Assembly: GCA_038501625.1 (NCBI GenBank)
Contig: JAZAYU010000006.1
Span: 12,774,638 to 12,838,637 of the forward strand
Length of the DNA stretch: 64,000 nucleotides
Source: Corbicula japonica
Lineage: Eukaryota; Mollusca; Bivalvia; Venerida; Cyrenidae
Reading direction: 5' to 3'
Under the pieces are notes generated by a model. It did not search any database and had not been told where the DNA came from. It worked only from the letters and a program-made list of their open reading frames with translations. The translations under genes and the position numbers were made by a program. Positions 61,201 to 64,000 of the stretch are shown one piece after another. Every line of letters starts with the position of its first letter. Position 1 is the first letter of the stretch.

Positions 61201-64000
61201 ACAACTTGGTTGTCAAAGTTGAATATTTTTTCCTTATCACAGATCTAAAAAAGCAATCAATGTTGATCCAGATCAGAAAGCTGGTTGATCTGGATCTACA
61301 CTAGTAAGCTGTGTGATAAACGGTGTATCCGTGGAGTAAAGGATGTAAAATTGTTAAACGAACACCCATGATAAAAACCCATTAGTTATGGAATGCATAA
61401 GAAAATCTCTGTATGTTTTTATTTGCCCATGTGTAATTCCTCTTAGTGATTATGAGGTTGCCATTAACTGGATGTTTACAATTTGCAGAGGCCATTGGTA
61501 TTTGATGATGGCACCGTACCTTGGAAGACAGTCACAGTTGGATAGGCTGGGCTTGGATGTATTTCAGTGTGTTTTAAGCCTCTCACATGCCGTATTGCCC
61601 CTCTAATATACCTCATTTGTGTCTTTTTCTATGTCTGTATGTGGTGGGAATAAATTATTAATCAGTACATAACTGTACAGTGTGTTGACTTGCATTGATT
61701 TCTAAAGGCAGGTTGATTGGCTTGAAACACACTGAATCATGTTAAGTAGCGGCCAATCATCAGACTGTGTGATGCTTCAGTGTGTTTTAGCTTTCAGCCT
61801 TGCTATTAACCCTTTCCTTGATATATACGCATTTTACACATGTGCGACCAGTGTAGATCCAGATCAGCCGGCACATCCGTGCCGTCTGATCAGGATCTGC
61901 ACTGGTCGCATTTTGGTCAGAAATAACTTAATGAATCAAAAAGCGAACAGTTTAGATCCTGATCAGACGGCACGGATGTGCCAGCTTATCTGGATCTAAA
62001 CTGTTTGCCCTAGCTATAAAGGTGTATCTATACAGGAAAGGGTTAATTACCTTTTTTGTAAAACAGTCTTTGCTTTTTGCATAGGGTTATATCCCTTTAC
62101 TCCATATCCATGCCATCTGATCAGGATCTACACTCTTTTCTTCTTGATTTAATAGGTTATTTCTAATCAAGATATGACCAGTGCAGATCCAGATCAGACA
62201 TATAAAATGCATTTAAAATTGTATATATGGAATAAAGGTGTTAAGAGTAACAAAGCATCAGAGTGAAAAAGAGTTATCCAGTTATGTATGCTTTAAGGGA
62301 CACTCTGTGTTATTGCAACATGGTCAGATATAAGATTCCTGAAAGAAGGTTCATTTGGAGTGCTCTAAGGGTAGTAACAGGTTAATTTCCAACTTTCTGG
62401 TCACAATACTCATGAAAACCAATTATTTCTTTCCCAAAAGGGGGTTCGAACAACCCCACTGAACCCCCTTAGGATCCGCACCTGTGTTAAGCCTAGTTCA
62501 TGTTTGGACTGTGCAGTTTACCAGGACCACAACTGTAGCAACACAGGGAAGAACTGCATTGAATTGGGATTATAAGTATCTTGCATGAGTGTGAGATGAA
62601 GATGGAAAAATCTGTCACCGAGGGGGAACTGTTTTGCGGGAACGAATTCCTGCAAAACAGTTCACTCGAGGTGACAGATTTTTCTATCTTTACCGAATAT
62701 CTCATGCAAGATACTTTTTCTTGCATACCTTTTACTGTTCATTACATTTGTGTATTTGTACAAACTTAATTTTCTTTTCTTGCTTGGAAAAATTGACGTT
62801 TACGCAAACCTTATTTTGTAAATGACGTTGCTAACTTGAATGTATTACGTCAGATACTTGAAGACGTGACATCACTCGCGTAGCATGCGAACATTATCTT
62901 TTCCCTAGGGAAAAGATAAGTTTTTCTTCACCCGGTAAACCACGCAGAAATACTTATCCGGTATGCAAGAAAAATTGTGTTTAACCTGCTGTAACTGGGG
63001 AGCAGCACTAGTGTTGTTTAAAATTTTAATACAACCGAGACTCATCAGGAGCAAAACCAATGCCGGCTTATCCCATTCATAACTTCTTCATTTATGATTG
63101 GATTCCAAAATGAGCTAGCAGATGTGGCCTAGTGACCACAGTTAAGACTGCAAGCAAGGCATCAAAACATGTTTATTGCTATGAATGAGCATAAATACTA
63201 CAGAGTTGGATGCATTAGGTTTCCAGAAAGTGGGTTTGTTTGCGGCAGTATTAGAGTAGTTAAATGATAATTTCCAATGATTTGTCAATATCACCATTAA
63301 AATAAATATTTCGAGTAACCCCACTGAACTCCAACAGGATCCGCAGCTGTTTTACTGTACTACCAGAACTCTCTTGTAAAAGTCTGCATGCTTACATGTC
63401 ATAACTTTATGCATGTACATACTGTGTGTACATTATTTAACAGTAAATAATCATTAATCTGTAGAAAAGCAAGTGTACTATCATTCTGAGAGTTGTCTTT
63501 ATAAATTTAACTCTGTAATTAAAACAGAGATTTTTGAGAATTTGCTATAAATAACATTACCTTGTTACTTTTTCATGTGAATTTGCTATAAATACAGTTA
63601 CCATATTACTTTTCCCATGAATTTGTTAGAAATACAGTTACCCTATTACTTTTCTCGTGAATTTGCTATAAATAACATTACCTTATTACTTTTTCATGTG
63701 AATTTGCTATAAATAACATTATCTTATTACTTTTCCCATGAATTTGCTATAAATACAGTAACCCTATTACTTTTTCCATGAATTGCTATAAATACAGTTA
63801 CCATTTTTACTTTTCCCGTGAATTTAATATAAATACTGCATTGGAGCTCCAGTACCCCAGCAGCAAGCAGTTTTAAAGGGAGATAATTTGATGGTATTCA
63901 TGAAATTTCTTGTTGGGTGATTATAAACTACTACTTGCTATGTTTTTACCAGAACCAGACAGGACTGTCGGTCTTCCTGCAGCATCCATTCAGGAGATAT
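49108..64000 (+). CDS. FN3-domain secreted/receptor protein, 5' 16 exons (gene model, incomplete)
   Basis: Sixteen exons joined with GT/AG and phase agreement give 576 residues before the window ends: 49108-49275, 51617-51670, 52679-52724, 53168-53370, 53953-54070, 55173-55295, 55860-55960, 56328-56396, 57084-57147, 57671-57712, 58206-58480, 59134-59196, 59653-59767, 60615-60805, 61489-61536, 63953-64000. Layout: signal peptide (YIWIFMFVVLDCWIW); Cys-rich N-terminus (CQAQCEALC, YCEQNC, DCPATC); FN3-1 (residues about 95-196, LELSWNTP ... YRVAAINQFGSYGFSAPS); FN3-2 (about 197-315, ILQWDPPTGW); FN3-3 (about 330-480, INWRPPSDLGSQGVIHHYVI ... VVAVGPG). A Cys-rich head followed by FN3 repeats is seen in ROS1/Sevenless receptors and in anosmin; no WAP or kinase domain is visible here, so the call stays at domain level. 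The protein is likely extracellular. Confidence 0.82.
49276..50790. other. FN3 gene intron 1, first part: unassigned, with short repeats
   Basis: Words GGTTGTAGACAGGTTG and GATCGGT recur at about 50080, 50110 and 50140 as a degenerate tandem repeat. No exon or element recognised. Confidence 0.4.
50792..50940. repeat. MITE-B copy 12, diverged
   Basis: GGGCCCAAGGTTATAAAACT to GTTTTATAATCTTGGG; the left inner arm has lost GTCTCAAATC. Confidence 0.85.
51617..51670 (+). CDS. FN3 gene exon 2
   Basis: Acceptor TTGGTTTTAG, donor GTAAGT. LYCEQNCTGTRSWIANCD; both flanking phases 0. Confidence 0.85.
51788..51912. repeat. MITE-B copy 13, centre shortened
   Basis: TGCCCAAAATTATAAAC to GTTTTATGATCTGGGC, with the loop reduced to ATTGGCTATTTCAGCCAAT. 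Confidence 0.85.
51944..52171. repeat. MITE-A copy 28, diverged
   Basis: TTATCCCTTTCCACTATAG to AAGTAAAGGGTTAA; hairpin arms decayed. Confidence 0.7.
52349..52604. repeat. MITE-A copy 29 with an internal arm duplication
   Basis: TTAACCCTTTTCTCCATAG to ATCAAGGAAAGGGTTAA. In hairpin 2 a CAGCCGGCACATCCAGAC block is duplicated. 75 bases from exon 3 of the FN3 gene. Confidence 0.88.
52679..52724 (+). CDS. FN3 gene exon 3
   Basis: Acceptor TTTTCATTTCAG, donor GTAAGA. RPDCPATCSVLFHHH plus one base. Closes the Cys-rich head. Confidence 0.85.
53168..53370 (+). CDS. FN3 gene exon 4: first FN3, N-terminal half
   Basis: Acceptor TTCAATTTCAG, donor GTAGGA. Contains SLELSWNTP and TTIYIVEETH, typical of FN3 strands B and C. 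Confidence 0.88.
53953..54070 (+). CDS. FN3 gene exon 5: first FN3, C-terminal half
   Basis: Acceptor CTTTGGTTTAG, donor GTAACA. YRVAAINQFGSYGFSAPSK is a classical FN3 F-G region. Confidence 0.88.
55173..55295 (+). CDS. FN3 gene exon 6
   Basis: Acceptor CTGTGTTTTCAG, donor GTCAGT. Encodes MRPGFVENIHYAGRGVYFYK, then FMAILQWDPPT, the start of the second FN3. Confidence 0.85.
55374..55602. repeat. MITE-A copy 30
   Basis: TTTACCCTTACTCCGTATA to ATGAAGTAAAGGGTTAA; diverged hairpins. FN3 gene intron 6. Confidence 0.78.
55860..55960 (+). CDS. FN3 gene exon 7
   Basis: Acceptor CATGTTTTACAG, donor GTTTGT. GWQDSDVAYYVWNPMVRRRC, then PDVSKDSLPIFTEM. Confidence 0.82.
56051..56222. repeat. Fragment of the GTGTCGCC-type tandem unit
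   Basis: ATTCTATTGTCAGGCAGCC, then one unit with AACTTAATGTTGCATATAAC, GAAAGTACTTGTCCTATTCA and CAAGAATGATAACTC. A single-unit remnant in FN3 gene intron 7. Confidence 0.75.
56328..56396 (+). CDS. FN3 gene exon 8
   Basis: Acceptor TTATTCTACAG, donor GTAAAT. KNQSRHILMTIGDNSIGCVF and VAQ, strands E-F of FN3-2. Confidence 0.82.
56803..56892. repeat. MITE-B copy 14, heavily decayed
   Basis: GATCATAAAAAATTAAAC and CTCCAATCTCAGTTTTGGCC with a short ATTGGCTGAAAT remnant. Confidence 0.6.
57084..57147 (+). CDS. FN3 gene exon 9
   Basis: Acceptor ATACTTTAAAG (weak), donor GTAAGA. VQAVSRCNVHGPWTNFTVDL; closes FN3-2. Confidence 0.8.
57383..57550. repeat. MITE-A copy 31, right end lost
   Basis: TTAACCATTTACTCCATAG through the first hairpin and CAACCAGTGCAGATACTG, then degenerates. 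FN3 gene intron 9. Confidence 0.75.
57671..57712 (+). CDS. FN3 gene exon 10 (42 nt)
   Basis: Acceptor TCACATTTTAG, donor GTAAGT. CSAINGYMCEDRP: a small two-Cys linker. Confidence 0.78.
58206..58480 (+). CDS. FN3 gene exon 11: third FN3
   Basis: Acceptor TGAATATTAAAG (weak; other AGs upstream give stops), donor GTGAGT. DPPGLVENVTLTIH ... LLINLQINWRPPSDLG ... VIHHYVIRSGLAERN. The largest exon of the gene in this window. Confidence 0.85.
58841..59082. repeat. MITE-A copy 32
   Basis: TTATCCCTTTCCTGTATAG to TATATCAAGGAAACGGTTAA; both hairpins well preserved. FN3 gene intron 11. Confidence 0.9.
59134..59196 (+). CDS. FN3 gene exon 12
   Basis: Acceptor ATATTTTTTCAG, donor GTATGC. DIVELTFQLSTHNIPYTFGV and Q. 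Confidence 0.85.
59512..59633. repeat. MITE-B copy 15
   Basis: GCCCAAGATCATAAAACTAA to TAATGATCTTGGGCCC, loop shortened. It ends 20 bases before FN3 gene exon 13, so it contributes to the acceptor region. Confidence 0.85.
59653..59767 (+). CDS. FN3 gene exon 13
   Basis: Acceptor TGTGTTGCAG, donor GTATGT. VVAVGPGQVIEENDWGLFPM, then YTIEVSRNDSG. A MITE-B ends 20 bases before this exon. Confidence 0.85.
60286..60574. repeat. MITE-A copy 33 with extra arm
   Basis: TTAACCCTTTACACTATGG to TATGGCTTACAGGGTTAA. The second hairpin's return arm is present twice (GTGTCTGCTGATCTG and GTGTTGGCTGATCTAGG). FN3 gene intron 13. Confidence 0.75.
60615..60805 (+). CDS. FN3 gene exon 14
   Basis: Acceptor TGAACTTTCAG, donor GTAAGA. 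KVLLDEAGIVILYVNNTLPV ... DRFAVQWGPLVGPDERMM; hydrophobic strands that may belong to a following domain (beta-propeller or further FN3); not assigned. Confidence 0.82.
61040..61345. repeat. Decayed MITE-A with internal foreign DNA
   Basis: CATGGGGGAACAGTGTAGATC at the left; TCCAGATCAGAAAGCTGG and GATCTGGATCTACACTAG, then GTGGAGTAAAGG, at the right. About 150 unrelated bases between. Confidence 0.55.
61489..61536 (+). CDS. FN3 gene exon 15 (tentative 3' edge)
   Basis: Acceptor ACAATTTGCAG. RPLVFDDGTVPWKTVT. The only nearby in-phase donor is GTTGGA; without splicing the frame stops at TAG three codons later, which would end the protein here. Confidence 0.55.
61806..62046. repeat. MITE-A copy 34, best-preserved
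   Basis: TTAACCCTTTCCTTGATAT to CTATACAGGAAAGGGTTAA. Hairpin 1 pairs GCGACCAGTGTAGATCC with GATCTGCACTGGTCGC. Hairpin 2 pairs GCGAACAGTTTAGATCC with GGATCTAAACTGTTTGC. Confidence 0.92.
62089..62244. repeat. MITE-A copy 35, internally deleted
   Basis: TTATATCCCTTTACTCCATA to TATATGGAATAAAGGTGTTAA with parts of both hairpins missing. Confidence 0.75.
62576..62714. repeat. Near-perfect 139-bp foldback
   Basis: GTATCTTGCATGAG to CTCATGCAAGATAC. Further matched blocks are AAAAATCTGTCACC with GGTGACAGATTTTT, and CTGTTTTGCGGG with CCTGCAAAACAG. The short loop is around GAACGAATTC. ORFs on both strands here mirror the palindrome. Confidence 0.9.
62715..62974. repeat. 260-bp unit bounded by 15-bp inverted repeats
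   Basis: TTTTTCTTGCATACC at 62715-62729 is the exact inverse of GGTATGCAAGAAAAA at 62960-62974. A perfect 26-base palindrome centred on CCTAGG (about 62894-62919, TTATCTTTTCCC and GGGAAAAGATAA) lies inside. Adjoins the 62576-62714 foldback, with which it shares CTTGCAT-type ends. Confidence 0.75.
63538..63835 (+). repeat. About 41-bp tandem repeat, seven copies
   Basis: Unit GAATTTGCTATAAATA(A)CA, then TTACC.TATTACTTTT.C. Diverged copies start at about 63538, 63580, 63620, 63659, 63700, 63741 and 63779. Lies 120 bases upstream of exon 16. Confidence 0.9.
63953..64000 (+). CDS. FN3 gene exon 16 (partial, window edge)
   Basis: Acceptor TATGTTTTTACCAG; phase 0 reading NQTGLSVFLQHPFRRY remains open to the last base. 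Consistent with the exon 15 phase. Confidence 0.5.

Noticed and set aside
62493..62825. Overlapping ORFs on both strands
   Set aside because: They arise from the 139-bp palindrome at 62576-62714, which reads open in both directions.

Overview
The window is eukaryotic nuclear DNA: AT-rich, intron-dense and saturated with short palindromic transposable elements. The repeat repertoire (GTGTCGCCTGC... elements, TATCCCCCGC-ended elements with internal tandem arrays, CTCACCTGAG-ended elements and two abundant foldback MITE families) and a UxxU selenoprotein L suggest an aquatic mollusc, most likely a heterodont bivalve. That placement is inference from repeat style; no marker gene proves it.

Three host genes can be built from splice sites and reading phase, plus one stray exon at the left edge. 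(1) Minus strand, 25160 to 13824: a complete eight-exon gene of 313 codons for selenoprotein L, a thioredoxin-fold AhpC/TSA-like protein whose redox motif is written with two in-frame TGA codons (UxxU). (2) Plus strand, about 32782 to 35438: a gene for an unrecognised membrane protein with a 25-nt micro-exon; its 3' flank is a MITE that carries an AATAAA. A CpG-containing segment near 28.53-28.72 kb with an ETS-type motif and a good plus-strand donor may be a shared promoter for genes 1 and 2. (3) Plus strand, 49108 to the right edge: at least 16 exons of a secreted or receptor-type protein with a signal peptide, a Cys-rich N-terminus and fibronectin type III domains. It resembles the ROS1/Sevenless or anosmin N-terminal layout and runs off the window. 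At 1-170 there is an acidic, Ser/Asp-rich exon of an unknown gene.

Layout: 0.2-1.5 kb no recognised gene; 1.5-3.2 kb element with a 159-bp tandem array; 3.5-7.3 kb eight MITE-A copies; 7.7-12.9 kb repeats and unassigned DNA; 13.8-25.2 kb the SELENOL locus with introns full of MITEs, a broken mariner (16.8-18.2 kb) and a 1-kb inverted-repeat element (18.4-19.5 kb); 25.9-28.0 kb tandem-array element; 28.5-28.7 kb candidate promoter; 30.2-32.7 kb another tandem-array element; 32.8-35.4 kb gene 2; 37.4-38.6 kb second 159-bp-array element; 40.7-45.1 kb degenerate LINE on the minus strand split by about 1 kb of foreign DNA; 45.3-48.1 kb unassigned; 49.1-64 kb the FN3 gene.

MITE-A (about 240 bp, TTAACCC...GGGTTAA ends, two internal hairpins) and MITE-B (about 150 bp, one long palindrome centred on CCAAT/ATTGG and ATGGCGAC) account for most of the repeated intronic sequence. 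Exon coordinates were derived by hand from GT/AG sites and phase agreement. MITE boundaries are good to about 5-10 bases.
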